A DNA stretch of 28,051 nt from JAPHTQ01 sp050295975 (lineage in GTDB: Bacteria > Pseudomonadota > Gammaproteobacteria > Thiohalomonadales > Thiohalomonadaceae): contig JBNKQR010000039.1 of NCBI GenBank assembly GCA_050295975.1, positions 1 through 28,051 of the forward strand. Reading direction: 5' to 3'. The position numbers were made by a program, and so were the translations under genes. The notes beneath the pieces were generated by a model. That model searched no databases, was not told the origin of the DNA, and worked only from the letters and a program-made list of their open reading frames with translations. This document shows positions 1 to 7,783 of the stretch, one piece after another (within the stretch, counting starts at the first letter, position 1; every line of letters begins with the position of its first letter).

Positions 1-781
1 TCAGACTGTCGCTATCGAGCATCATCAGATAGGCATCAAACAACACACTGTCTGCGGCGGGCAGAACGGTACTCATGTTCTCCACCATTTCGTGAATCTC
101 GCCGCGCACCGCAGTGACCGCATCCAGAAAACGTTTCTGCTCCGCCTTCACGTCGTCAATGGCGCGATCCGGAATACTTTCGATATCCGCATGGGGCAAC
201 ACAGCCACGGCCTTACCGATGGCAACGCCTGGGGCACCTGGCAGACCGCGCAGGGCATAACCGTTTGGACCACGAGAGCCCAACAACGCTTCGATACCAC
301 CACTCGCCTCGGCGTGAACAATGGCACCCGCCAACTGTGCTGCAATGGTCGCCAGGACGGTTACCGTATCCTCGTCGTAACGTTTACCTGCGCTCTGCTG
401 TACCACCAGCACGCCCAACACCTTACGCTGATGGATGATCGGTACACCGAGAAAGGCGTGATACACCTCTTCACCGGTCTCGGGAAAATAGCGGTAACGG
501 GGATGGTCTGGTGCATTATCCAGATTGATCAATTCGGCACGCTGCGCAACCAGACCGACCAGACCTTCATCCAACTGAAGGCGAACAAAACCGACGGACT
601 CCTGCAACAGACCATCTGTAGCCATCAGCACCAGTTCACCGGAATCAACATCGGTGAGATAAACCGAACAGACGTCCACACCCATCGCCGGTTTTACCCG
701 CTCGACGATAAAGGTCAACGCCTGTTCCAGATTTCTGGAGGCGTTTACACCGGTAATGACGCTGCGCAAAATATCAAGCAT
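1..781 (-). CDS. ptsP: PtsP: GAF-domain phosphoenolpyruvate-protein phosphotransferase (EI-Ntr), partial
   Basis: The minus frame is open from an ATG at 781 to the left edge, so only the N-terminal 260 or so residues are seen and the C-terminus lies outside. PtsP is enzyme I of the nitrogen phosphotransferase system; it takes phosphate from PEP and passes it to NPr in the cytoplasm. Residues 1 to about 165 form a GAF sensory domain (start MLDILRSVITGVNAS, then a GVPIIHQRKVLGVLVVQQ strand pair). A linker with LRGLPGAPGVAIGKA opens the PEP-utilising N-terminal domain, followed by its helical part. The catalytic His region is not in view. It lies 57 nt downstream of rppH on the same strand, the usual rppH-ptsP order of gammaproteobacteria, so the two are probably co-transcribed. 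Family assignment is firm; regulation cannot be read from the sequence. Confidence 0.93.
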   Translation of the reverse strand, partial: MLDILRSVITGVNASRNLEQALTFIVERVKPAMGVDVCSVYLTDVDSGELVLMATDGLLQESVGFVRLQLDEGLVGLVAQRAELINLDNAPDHPRYRYFPETGEEVYHAFLGVPIIHQRKVLGVLVVQQSAGKRYDEDTVTVLATIAAQLAGAIVHAEASGGIEALLGSRGPNGYALRGLPGAPGVAIGKAVAVLPHADIESIPDRAIDDVKAEQKRFLDAVTAVRGEIHEMVENMSTVLPAADSVLFDAYLMMLDSDSL

Positions 782-838
782 GCACTTTCCCTTGCTGCAT
801 GATGCAGCTGAACTATCATGAAATAAAAACTATGGAGA

Positions 839-1375
839 TCAGATATGGCGCTGACGCGAAACGCTATCACCCGAGCCGCCTCTACGACGGGAGCGGTTCC
901 GCTCGGGGAACAGAGTCGTTTCCAGCTCTGACAAAGCCTTTTTGTACACCTGACGTTTGAAGAAGACGATCTCTTTCAACGGCAGCCAGTAATCAACCCA
1001 GCGCCACTCATCAAATTCAGGTTTTTCACTTCCATCAAGTCGCACTGCATTGTCGTCGACCAGCAAGCGCAGCACAAACCAGCGCTGCTTTTGACCAATG
1101 CATAACGGCTTACTTCTAAAGCGGATAAAACGTTTGGGTAGCCGATAGCGCAACCAGCCACGGGTGGAACCGATGATCTCCACCTGCTCTGGCTCCAGTC
1201 CTACCTCTTCGCGTAACTCGCGAAACAGTGCCTGTTCCGGGGTTTCGTCCTGTTTGATTCCACCTTGTGGGAACTGCCAGGAATCCTGACCGAGGCGACG
1301 GGCCCACAGCACACGGCCCTCCCGGTTACTCAGGATGATACCGACATTTGCCCGATAACCATGTGAATCAATCAC
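839..1375 (-). CDS. rppH: RppH: RNA 5'-pyrophosphohydrolase (Nudix)
   Basis: A 178-residue Nudix hydrolase. RppH removes pyrophosphate from the 5' end of triphosphorylated mRNA and so opens transcripts to RNase E decay. The N-terminus MIDSHGYRANVGIIL matches the family start, supporting the ATG at 1375. A perfect Nudix box spans residues 38 to 60 (G-x5-E-x7-RELREEVGL), including the metal-binding glutamates 53, 56 and 57. The PQGGIKQDE stretch before it is typical of RppH rather than of other Nudix enzymes. The C-terminal tail (about residues 160-178) is basic and Ser/Arg rich, as often seen in the family. It precedes ptsP and diverges from the HAD phosphatase gene; the HAD/rppH/ptsP neighbourhood is also known in Pseudomonas. 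Product assignment is firm. Confidence 0.95.
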   Translation of the reverse strand: MIDSHGYRANVGIILSNREGRVLWARRLGQDSWQFPQGGIKQDETPEQALFRELREEVGLEPEQVEIIGSTRGWLRYRLPKRFIRFRSKPLCIGQKQRWFVLRLLVDDNAVRLDGSEKPEFDEWRWVDYWLPLKEIVFFKRQVYKKALSELETTLFPERNRSRRRGGSGDSVSRQRHI

Positions 1376-1465
1376 TTGAACAAGCCCAAAAACGTATTAA
1401 TTAAGGATGATTCTTCCACACAATCATAGGTTTAGGCAAATGGGAAAAAACTCAAGTGGCACGCT

Positions 1466-1493
1466 TTGCGCCATCCGTTACGGCCAGTATGAT
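1466..1493 (+). promoter_or_regulatory. Candidate sigma-70 promoter for the HAD-btuC-btuD unit
   Basis: TTGCGC at 1466-1471 and TATGAT at 1488-1493 are separated by 16 bp. Transcription would start near 1500, just ahead of an AGGAG ribosome binding site at 1514-1518 and the TTG start at 1526. It is a pattern match only. Confidence 0.4.
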
Positions 1494-1525
1494 GGTGCCC
1501 CTACGTTATTCTCAGGAGCGGGCAT

Positions 1526-2179
1526 TTGGCACTGGCAATCTTCGATCTGGACAACACTCTGTTGAACGGTGATAGCGACTACCTTTGGGGACAATTTCTG
1601 GTCGAACAGGGGATCGTTGACGGTCCCAGCTATGAACGGGAAAACCAGCGTTTCTACGATGAGTACAAGGCGGGAACCCTGGATATCTTTGAATTCCTCC
1701 ACTTCGGCCTGCGCCCCCTGGCAGAACACGACATGGCCACCCTGAACGCCTGGCACCGGCAATTCATGGCAGAGAAGATCGCGCCGATCATGTTGCCACA
1801 GGCCAAAGAACTGCTGCAAAAGCACCGCAGCCAGGGTGACTTCCTGCTCATCATCACCGCCACCAACCGCTTCGTCACCGCCCCCATTGCCGAGGCCTTT
1901 GGTGTCGATGAGATGCTGGCCACCGACCCCGAGATCCGCGACGGTCGCTATACCGGTGAGGTGGAGGGTACCCCCTGCTTCCAGCAGGGCAAGGTGACTC
2001 GACTCAACCAGTGGCTAGCCCAGAATGGTCGTAATCTGGCCGATAGCTGGTTCTACAGCGACTCCCACAACGACCTGCCGCTGCTGGAGCTGGTGGATCA
2101 CCCGGTGGCAGTGGATGCGGACGAAACCCTCAGCGACCATGCGAAACAGCGCGGCTGGCAACAGATCAGCCTGCGCTGA
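1526..2179 (+). CDS. HAD-IB family (SerB-like) phosphatase
   Basis: A 217-residue cytoplasmic HAD-superfamily hydrolase, subfamily IB. Motif I is IFDLDNTLL with the nucleophile Asp7 and acid/base Asp9. Motif II is in LLIITATN, and motif IV is FYSDSHNDLPLLELV. A helical cap lies between motifs I and II, as in phosphoserine-phosphatase relatives. The substrate cannot be told from sequence. The start is TTG at 1526: AGGAG at 1514-1518 lies 7 nt upstream, and starting later would cut motif I. Four bases separate its stop from btuC, so it is probably the first gene of that operon. However, a HAD gene beside rppH and ptsP is also conserved in Pseudomonas, where no B12 genes adjoin, so a cobalamin role should not be assumed. 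Confidence 0.88.
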   Translation: MALAIFDLDNTLLNGDSDYLWGQFLVEQGIVDGPSYERENQRFYDEYKAGTLDIFEFLHFGLRPLAEHDMATLNAWHRQFMAEKIAPIMLPQAKELLQKHRSQGDFLLIITATNRFVTAPIAEAFGVDEMLATDPEIRDGRYTGEVEGTPCFQQGKVTRLNQWLAQNGRNLADSWFYSDSHNDLPLLELVDHPVAVDADETLSDHAKQRGWQQISLR

Positions 2180-2183
2180 GTAG

Positions 2184-3158
2184 ATGAACCGCCCGCTTCC
2201 CCAACTCCTGCTTCTAATAGCCCTGGCCCTGCTGGCGCTGCTGGCCGCACTGAGTCTCGGCGGGGCGAAGATTGGCCCAGCAGAACTACTGCGTATCCTT
2301 AGCGGCAACGGCGACGGCATCGCTGCCCAGGTCGTTCTGGAGCTGCGTCTGCCACGTGCCCTGGCCGCCTTTGCCGTGGGCGGAATGCTGGCCCTGGCCG
2401 GGGCACAGATGCAGGTGCTTTTGGGCAATCCACTGGCCGATCCCTACATCCTAGGTACCTCCGGTGGTGCGGCCACCGGTGCCCTGCTGGCGATGCTACT
2501 GGGCGCAGCCTCTCTGCTAATTAACCTCGCCGCCCTGGGAGGCGCCCTTCTCTCTACCCTGCTGGTGTTCGGTCTGGCCCACGGCCGTGGCAGTTGGTCG
2601 GCGACCCGCCTGCTGCTCACGGGTGTGGTCATCGCCGCGGGCTGGGGGGCGTTGATCAGTTTTCTGCTTTCGGTAGCGCCACAGAGCAATCTGCCGGGGA
2701 TGCTGTTCTGGTTGATGGGTGATCTGAGTCATGCCGACAACTGGCTCAGTGGCATGCTACTACTGCTCGTCGTGCTGCTCTTCACCCTTCCCGGCGCTCG
2801 CAGCCTGAACCTGCTGGCCCGGGGTGATCGGCAGGCAGCGGCGCTGGGGGTTGCCGTTCCCGGCCTGCGGCGACAGCTCTATCTGAGCGCCTCACTACTA
2901 ACCGCCGGTGCAGTGACCATCGGTGGCAGCATCGGCTTTGTCGGCCTGGTGGTGCCCCATCTGCTCCGTCTGCTGGGTGGCGCTGACCATCGCTGGTTGT
3001 TGCCCAATGCAGTGATCGCAGGAGGCACGCTGCTACTGGTGGCCGACACTCTGGCACGCACCCTGTTTGCCCCACAACAACTGCCGGTGGGGGTGCTCAC
3101 CGCCCTCCTGGGGGTACCGCTGTTCCTCTTCCTGCTGCAACGTGGACACAGCAAATGA
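2184..3158 (+). CDS. btuC: BtuC: vitamin B12 ABC transporter permease (FecCD family)
   Basis: A 324-residue inner-membrane permease of the FecCD/BtuC family with about ten hydrophobic segments. It is the membrane channel that moves cobalamin from the periplasmic binding protein into the cytoplasm. Visible family signatures are LGNPLADPYILGTSGGAATG near residue 80 and, in the C-terminal third, IGFVGLVVPHLLRLLGGADH, which contains the loop that contacts the ATPase. The ATG at 2184 begins a typical hydrophobic start and lies 4 nt after the HAD stop. The stop overlaps the start of btuD by 4 nt (ATGA). The family also moves ferric siderophores and haem; the B12 assignment rests on the surrounding cobalamin genes. 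No binding-protein gene is in this operon; two candidates lie downstream in the window. Confidence 0.85.
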   Translation: MNRPLPQLLLLIALALLALLAALSLGGAKIGPAELLRILSGNGDGIAAQVVLELRLPRALAAFAVGGMLALAGAQMQVLLGNPLADPYILGTSGGAATGALLAMLLGAASLLINLAALGGALLSTLLVFGLAHGRGSWSATRLLLTGVVIAAGWGALISFLLSVAPQSNLPGMLFWLMGDLSHADNWLSGMLLLLVVLLFTLPGARSLNLLARGDRQAAALGVAVPGLRRQLYLSASLLTAGAVTIGGSIGFVGLVVPHLLRLLGGADHRWLLPNAVIAGGTLLLVADTLARTLFAPQQLPVGVLTALLGVPLFLFLLQRGHSK

Positions 3159-3919
3159 GCCTGCTGCAGACGCAGAATCTGGGCTTCGGCGTTAGCGGGC
3201 GCTTGCTCTGCAAGGGGCTGAATCTGGAAATCCAGGCGGGAGAGTGCTGGGGCATTCTCGGCCCCAACGGCAGCGGTAAGACCACCCTGCTCCACACCCT
3301 GGTCGGACTGCGTGCACCACAGAGCGGTTCCGTCCTGCTCAATGGTGTGCTGCTGGAACAGCTTGAGCGCCGCAAAATCGCCCAACAACTGGGCCTGTTA
3401 CTGCAGGATAGCCACGACCCCTTTCCCGCCACCGTGCTGGAGGAGGTACTCTGCGGTCGTCATCCCCACCTGGGGCGCTGGCAAAACGAAGGCGAAGAGG
3501 ATCTGGCACTGGCACGTGCGGCCCTGCACCAGCTGGAACTGGATGACCTGGAGCAGCGGCAGATTCAGAGCCTCTCCGGCGGTGAGCGGCGACGGGTGGC
3601 GATGGCGACCCTGCTGACCCAGGCCCCGGCTCTGATGTTGCTTGATGAACCCCTCAACCACCTCGATCTGCGTCATCAGAAGCTGCTACTGGAGACGGTG
3701 AACGGCTTATGCAATGAGGGGCATGGGGTGATGATGGTGCTGCACGACCCGAATCAGGCGGTGCGTTGTTGTAGCAACATTCTATTGCTCACCGGGAATG
3801 GTGAGTGGCAAACGGGAACAACGGAAGAGATGTTAAATGCGGAAACACTGAGCCGTCTTTACGCCTGCGATATCGAACAGATCAGAACAGAAAAAGAAAA
3901 CTGGTTTCGTTACCTCTGA
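3155..3919 (+). CDS. btuD: BtuD: vitamin B12 ABC transporter ATP-binding protein
   Basis: A 254-residue ABC ATPase that powers the BtuC permease from the cytoplasmic face. Walker A is GPNGSGKTT near residues 37-45. The Q-loop is in LGLLLQDSHD, the ABC signature is LSGGERRRV, Walker B is LMLLDEP followed by the D-loop NHLD, and the switch His is in MVLHDPN. All catalytic motifs are intact. Its start overlaps the btuC stop by 4 nt, implying translational coupling. Its last ten bases overlap the end of the convergent parA-like gene, leaving no space for a conventional terminator between them. Specificity for cobalamin rather than iron chelates is inferred from context. Confidence 0.86.
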   Translation: MSLLQTQNLGFGVSGRLLCKGLNLEIQAGECWGILGPNGSGKTTLLHTLVGLRAPQSGSVLLNGVLLEQLERRKIAQQLGLLLQDSHDPFPATVLEEVLCGRHPHLGRWQNEGEEDLALARAALHQLELDDLEQRQIQSLSGGERRRVAMATLLTQAPALMLLDEPLNHLDLRHQKLLLETVNGLCNEGHGVMMVLHDPNQAVRCCSNILLLTGNGEWQTGTTEEMLNAETLSRLYACDIEQIRTEKENWFRYL

Positions 3920-4677
3920 TCCAGCTCGTTAAAACCCTCTTCCTCTTCAATCCAGCGAACCAACTTTTCCCACTGACGACGATCCTGGCGAATATTATGC
4001 CCAGTCCATTCATAAACACCCAGCCCAGCTTCCGATGACTGCACATAGTTCTGGGTGTCACGCAGAAAGCCAACAAAGGGGATCTGCAGGCTGTTGAGAA
4101 AACGTTGCAGTGACTGATAGACCTTGGTCTTGCTTCGTACTCGGTTGGCCACCACGGCAACACGGATGGAACGGGCACGTACCTTGGCTACCAGCAGCAG
4201 GTCTTTAATGAAGTGCGAGGCGGCGTGAATATCGATGGGCGACGGTTGCACCGGAATGAGGATGGTGTCGGCTTCACGTACCAGCTCCACCAACTGCATT
4301 CCATGTACCCCGGCAGGTGCATCCATAATCATACGATCGGTGTTGGCGTGGGCACGTAACTGGAAAGTACGGGTAACAGTGCTTTCAGGCTTACGGTAAG
4401 CCGCAACACCACTAATCGGATTATGTTCATCAGAACGGAGTGCGAGCCACTGCGTACTGGAACCCTGCGGATCGTGATCAACCAGAGTGACCGAGAGTCC
4501 TTTGGAGGCGTAATAGCTGGCAAGATTGGTCGCGATAGTGGTCTTACCACAGCCTCCCTTGGCGTTAACCACAAGCACACGACGAATCTTCTGAGCACGC
4601 GCAGCAGTCGGCAGCTCAGTATTACCGGAGACGACCTCTAACTTACTGCCCTGTTGTGAATCGAACGGTTGCATCAT
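3910..4677 (-). CDS. Orphan ParA/MinD-type ATPase
   Basis: A 255-residue P-loop ATPase of the ParA family. A deviant Walker A, NAKGGCGKTT, covers residues 38-47 with the signature lysine at 40. The A' motif VDHDPQGSS follows at 66-74, and MDAPAG lies in the Walker B region. Such proteins dimerise with ATP and position plasmids, chromosomes or protein machines. A short Ser/Gln-rich tail of about 30 residues precedes the ATPase core. No parB-like gene or obvious cluster of centromere-like repeats is seen nearby, so the cargo is unknown. The start is the first of two adjacent ATGs at 4677, after a GAAGAG motif. It converges on btuD with a 10-nt overlap and is divergent from the btuB leader. Confidence 0.85.
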   Translation of the reverse strand: MMQPFDSQQGSKLEVVSGNTELPTAARAQKIRRVLVVNAKGGCGKTTIATNLASYYASKGLSVTLVDHDPQGSSTQWLALRSDEHNPISGVAAYRKPESTVTRTFQLRAHANTDRMIMDAPAGVHGMQLVELVREADTILIPVQPSPIDIHAASHFIKDLLLVAKVRARSIRVAVVANRVRSKTKVYQSLQRFLNSLQIPFVGFLRDTQNYVQSSEAGLGVYEWTGHNIRQDRRQWEKLVRWIEEEEGFNELDQR

Positions 4678-4734
4678 GGCTTCTCTTCAAGGTTTCTCTG
4701 TTACCCACCAACTTCCATTCTGTCCGGGTTGCAG

Positions 4735-4764
4735 ATTATCATACAATACAAGCTGTTATTTCAA
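4735..4764 (-). promoter_or_regulatory. Candidate sigma-70 promoter for the parA-like gene
   Basis: Read on the minus strand, TTGAAA (4764-4759) and GATAAT (4740-4735) are separated by 18 bp, about 60 nt before the ATG at 4677. The spacing is near ideal and both boxes match consensus at five of six or better. It is unconfirmed. Confidence 0.45.
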
Positions 4765-5003
4765 TTCCATGAAGTAGAGCATAAAGTTTAGTCTAGAATT
4801 TTCAGAAGCAATACCTTAATTGCTCACTTAATCTTCTCGCCCATCCCGAAAACAGAGTATTAAGGTCAGATTAGGGGGTAAAACCGCGTTTTTCCGCTAC
4901 TCAACACACACTTTTTACAATTACTAATCCCGGTCACAAACCCCGAAAAAACACAATATCTCTATATCTTTTATAATGTTGCAGCCGTCGTTCTCTGCAG
5001 CGG
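4765..5003. other. AT-rich intergenic stretch with no gene recognised
   Basis: This part of the 706-nt gap between the parA-like gene and btuB is clearly richer in A+T than its surroundings. I see no open frame with a ribosome binding site and no RNA gene. A TATAAT occurs at 4972-4977 but lacks a fitting -35 box. The region may hold regulator sites that I cannot identify. Confidence 0.4.
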
Positions 5004-5033
5004 TTGACACCTTACCTCTCTGCTGAGTAGAGT
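5004..5033 (+). promoter_or_regulatory. Candidate sigma-70 promoter for the riboswitch-btuB transcript
   Basis: A perfect TTGACA at 5004-5009 is followed after 18 bp by TAGAGT at 5028-5033. Transcription from here would start near 5040, only a few bases before the conserved aptamer begins. That positional fit is the main support beyond the box match. Confidence 0.55.
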
Positions 5034-5042
5034 TGCCTCCAG

Positions 5043-5256
5043 TTTCAGGTGTTCCACGGAGCTTCCGCTCCACGGAATGAAACGGGAAGTCGGTGCGTCG
5101 CCCTCACGGGGTTAACGACAATTCCGACACTGCCCCCGCAACGGTAAGCGATTAAGGGGTCAATCACACAGCCACTGCGTCAACGACGTGGGAAGGCGAT
5201 TGATCCGGGTTATCACAAACCCAATCGCGAGTCCGGAGACCGGCCTGAAACAGACA
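5043..5256 (+). promoter_or_regulatory. Cobalamin riboswitch (AdoCbl-type aptamer) upstream of btuB
   Basis: The conserved cobalamin aptamer elements occur in the right order. These are a GAATGAAACGGGAAGTCGGTG-like block near 5074-5094, the core ACTGCCCCCGCAACGGTAA at about 5130-5148, and the B12 box AGTCCGGAGACCGGCCTG at 5230-5247. Paired arms can be drawn between the blocks (for example GCGATTGATCC with GGGTTATC...AATCGC near 5192-5228). The aptamer binds adenosylcobalamin or a related cobalamin and turns down downstream expression when B12 is plentiful. About 130 nt separate it from the btuB start, which is room for an expression platform. There is no strong terminator before the ATG, so control of translation initiation seems more likely. 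Confidence 0.94.
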
Positions 5257-5357
5257 TGCCAAGGCTGCGGTGGGCGGCGTTCGGGTGCAAACGAACTCTC
5301 ACAGCTCCGTTGCCCCTTTCCATCCCCCTCCACACCCTGGCGCAATTAACCATGCAA

Positions 5358-5378
5358 TGCGCGGGTGAGCGCAGGGGA
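5358..5378 (+). promoter_or_regulatory. btuB ribosome binding site with an abutting hairpin
   Basis: The Shine-Dalgarno sequence AGGGGA is at 5373-5378, 5 nt before the btuB ATG at 5384. A short hairpin lies directly against it: TGCGC (5358-5362), loop GGGTGA, GCGCA (5369-5373). The final A of the stem is the first base of the ribosome site. This is a plausible end of the riboswitch expression platform. Its role is inferred. Confidence 0.45.
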
Positions 5379-5383
5379 ACAGA

Positions 5384-7174
5384 ATGCAATCCAACCGTTT
5401 TTCCATCACGGCACTTATCCTGCCGATGCTGTTTTCAATCTATTCCACAACCACCACTGCTGTCGAAGAAGATGACACCACTGCGGCCGTCATCGTCACG
5501 GCCACACGCACGGCACAAACCGTTGACGACACCCTCGCCTCGGTTACCGTTATTACCCGTGAGGAGATCGAGGCCAGTCAGAGCAACAGCATTATGGATC
5601 TGTTGCAGAGCCGGGTACCCGGTATCGACTTCAGCCGTAACGGCGGCCCGAGCAGCGCGACCGTACTACTGTTGCGCGGTGGCGAAAGTGATCATGCACT
5701 GGTGTTGGTCGACGGGGTACGTGCCGCCTCGGTAACCAGTGGCGCCTTCAACTGGCCGGGCCTGGCACCGGAACAGATCGAGCGTATCGAAATCGTACGC
5801 GGCCCCAACTCCACCCTCTACGGCTCCGAGGCGATCGGCGGCGTGATCCAGATATTCACTCGCAAAGGTGACGCCCTACACGCAAGCATCGGCGGCGGCA
5901 GCTACGGCACGGGCAAAGCGAGCCTCGGAGGTGGCGGAGAGCTCGGCAGTGGTAGCTACCATGTCAATCTCAGTCACGAACAGAGCGACGGTTTCTCCTC
6001 CACCAACAGTCAATCCAGCGCCTATGAAGCGGACTACGACGGTTATCGCAACAGCAGTATCGACGCAGGCTTCTCGCTGCCGCTGAGCGATGCAACGCAG
6101 ATTAGTCTCAACCTGCTACACAGCGACAGCCGCAGTGAATATGACAACACCGGCTACAACAATGCCCACGACGAAACCGTCGACAGTAGTGGCGAATTGC
6201 GCCTCGACTGGCAAACCCTCTACAACTGGTCGCAGCGACTGGTCGTCAACGCCAGCGAACAACGCTATCAGTCCTATGACAGTTGGCCCGCTATCATCAA
6301 CAGTCATCGCCGCGGCGCCAACTGGCAAAACGACATCACACTCACAGAGCAACAACTCCTGACCCTTGGCGTAGATTGGCAACAGGACAACGGCGTGATC
6401 GATGGCAGTTACAATGAAACCCTCGACAACCGCGCCGCCTTCTTGCAATACCAGTGGCACGGCGAGCGTTACGACCTGCTGCTCGGCGCGCGCGGCGATG
6501 AGCACAGTGAGTACGGCCAACACAACACGGGACGACTGACTCTGGGCAGCCGTGTCGGGAAAGGACGCATCTATGCCACCTATGCCAGCGCCTTCAAGGC
6601 CCCGGTATTCAACGAGCTTTATTACCCCGGCTACGGCGACACGAATCTCAAGCCTGAAGAGTCGACCACCGGTGAAATTGGTTATCGCCTGCACGGTTTT
6701 CAGGCCAGCCTCTACCGTACCCGTCTGAAAAACATGATCCAGTCCGACCCAAACACCTGGACTGCCGTCAATGTGGGCAGGGCGCAACTGGAAGGTCTGG
6801 AACTGGAATACCGGAAAAATATTGGTAGCTGGCAACTGAATAGCGCAGTAACGCTGCAAAAGACCGAAGACCTGGATAGTGGCAAACAACTGATCCGTCG
6901 TGCCGAGAAAAAATTACAATTCAGTGCGAGTGGCCCGCTGGATGAAAAAACCCGCATCGGTATTGAAGCGAACTACACCGGACCACGCACCGACTTTGGC
7001 GATGTGGAACTGGCCGCCTTCACCCTGCTCAATCTCACCGGTGAATACCGTCTGGATAAACAGTGGCTGGTGCGCGGACGTATCGACAACCTGCTCGATG
7101 AAGACTACTCGCTGGCATACGGTTATAACGCCGCTGGTGTTTCCGCCTACCTCACTCTGAGCTATCAGCAGTAG
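5384..7174 (+). CDS. btuB: BtuB: TonB-dependent outer-membrane vitamin B12 receptor
   Basis: A 596-residue TonB-dependent receptor that carries cobalamin across the outer membrane. A signal peptide covers about residues 1-26. A TonB box-like AAVIVTATRT follows. The plug domain includes SIMDLLQSRVPGIDF, LLLRGGESDHALVLVDGV and RIEIVRGPNSTLYGSEAIGG, all BtuB-like. The remaining 450 or so residues form the 22-strand barrel, rich in alternating strands such as TGEIGYRLHGFQASLYRTRL and ending in AYLTLSYQQ. The length matches E. coli BtuB (about 614 with signal). The last residue is Gln rather than the usual aromatic, a small oddity. The ATG at 5384 has a good ribosome site. It lies under the cobalamin riboswitch and heads a btuB-tonB-adenosyltransferase-btuF unit. 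Confidence 0.95.
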   Translation: MQSNRFSITALILPMLFSIYSTTTTAVEEDDTTAAVIVTATRTAQTVDDTLASVTVITREEIEASQSNSIMDLLQSRVPGIDFSRNGGPSSATVLLLRGGESDHALVLVDGVRAASVTSGAFNWPGLAPEQIERIEIVRGPNSTLYGSEAIGGVIQIFTRKGDALHASIGGGSYGTGKASLGGGGELGSGSYHVNLSHEQSDGFSSTNSQSSAYEADYDGYRNSSIDAGFSLPLSDATQISLNLLHSDSRSEYDNTGYNNAHDETVDSSGELRLDWQTLYNWSQRLVVNASEQRYQSYDSWPAIINSHRRGANWQNDITLTEQQLLTLGVDWQQDNGVIDGSYNETLDNRAAFLQYQWHGERYDLLLGARGDEHSEYGQHNTGRLTLGSRVGKGRIYATYASAFKAPVFNELYYPGYGDTNLKPEESTTGEIGYRLHGFQASLYRTRLKNMIQSDPNTWTAVNVGRAQLEGLELEYRKNIGSWQLNSAVTLQKTEDLDSGKQLIRRAEKKLQFSASGPLDEKTRIGIEANYTGPRTDFGDVELAAFTLLNLTGEYRLDKQWLVRGRIDNLLDEDYSLAYGYNAAGVSAYLTLSYQQ

Positions 7175-7181
7175 GCACCCC

Positions 7182-7781
7182 ATGGACCAGCAAACACTTC
7201 AGCACAACAGCAACCGCAGCGACCTGCCCATTGGCTGGTTTGTGGCGTTCTCGCTACTGCTGCACGCGCTGTTGTTCTGGGGTGTTATCCGTAATGAACA
7301 ATCGAACCTGATGCCTACCGCTCAACAGGCCGCGAGTGGTCTCCACATTACCCTGGCCTCTTATCAGGTACCAACTCAGCCTCGCAAAGCGAAGCCGATG
7401 AGAACCCCGACCAGGCCACCCACCAGGTCAGATACCGTCGCAGATGAAGCCGCAACAACGGACGAGCGTAGCGCCGAGGTAACGCAAGTTAGCGAATCCG
7501 CTTTCCGCGAACGCATCATGGTCAAACTACAGCAGGCGATCGCCGCCCATTTCACCTATCCGCTGCTGGCACGGCAACGTAACTGGCAGGGCGAAGTGGT
7601 ACTGGAATTTCGGCTGGAGCGTGATGGCCGCATCAGCAGTGTACGTGTCGCCCGCAGTTCCGGTTACAGCCTGCTGGATCATGCCGCACTCAACGCACTG
7701 GCCCAGGTTGGGCGTATCAGTGAAATTATGCCACGCAGCCTGAGCGTGGAATTCCCGGTTATCTACCGGCTGGAGGGTTAA
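7182..7781 (+). CDS. tonB: TonB-like energy transducer dedicated to BtuB
   Basis: A 199-residue TonB family protein. One membrane segment lies near residues 17-36 (GWFVAFSLLLHALLFWGVI). It is followed by a short Pro/Arg/Thr-rich periplasmic linker (around residues 62-80) and a C-terminal TonB domain (about 105-199) with HFTYPLLARQRNWQGEVVL, DGRISSVRVARSSGYSLLD and ALNAL. TonB passes proton-motive energy from ExbBD to outer-membrane receptors by pairing with their TonB box. The linker is much shorter and less proline-rich than in E. coli TonB. It starts 7 nt after the btuB stop and ends 2 nt before the adenosyltransferase gene. Under the B12 riboswitch it is probably a private partner of this BtuB. 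No exbB or exbD is present here. Confidence 0.88.
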   Translation: MDQQTLQHNSNRSDLPIGWFVAFSLLLHALLFWGVIRNEQSNLMPTAQQAASGLHITLASYQVPTQPRKAKPMRTPTRPPTRSDTVADEAATTDERSAEVTQVSESAFRERIMVKLQQAIAAHFTYPLLARQRNWQGEVVLEFRLERDGRISSVRVARSSGYSLLDHAALNALAQVGRISEIMPRSLSVEFPVIYRLEG

Positions 7782-7783
7782 CG

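Noticed and set aside
92..802. 236-residue plus-strand open frame at the left edge
   Set aside because: It is antisense to ptsP, whose minus-strand frame gives a clear GAF/PEP-transferase sequence. The plus frame matches nothing recognisable.
4972..4977. TATAAT as the btuB promoter
   Set aside because: There is no suitable -35 box, and the start would fall well before the aptamer; the TTGACA promoter at 5004 fits better.
6116..6889. 257-residue minus-strand frame inside btuB
   Set aside because: It is opposite a well-supported TonB-dependent barrel and is low-complexity hydrophobic; it is a composition shadow.
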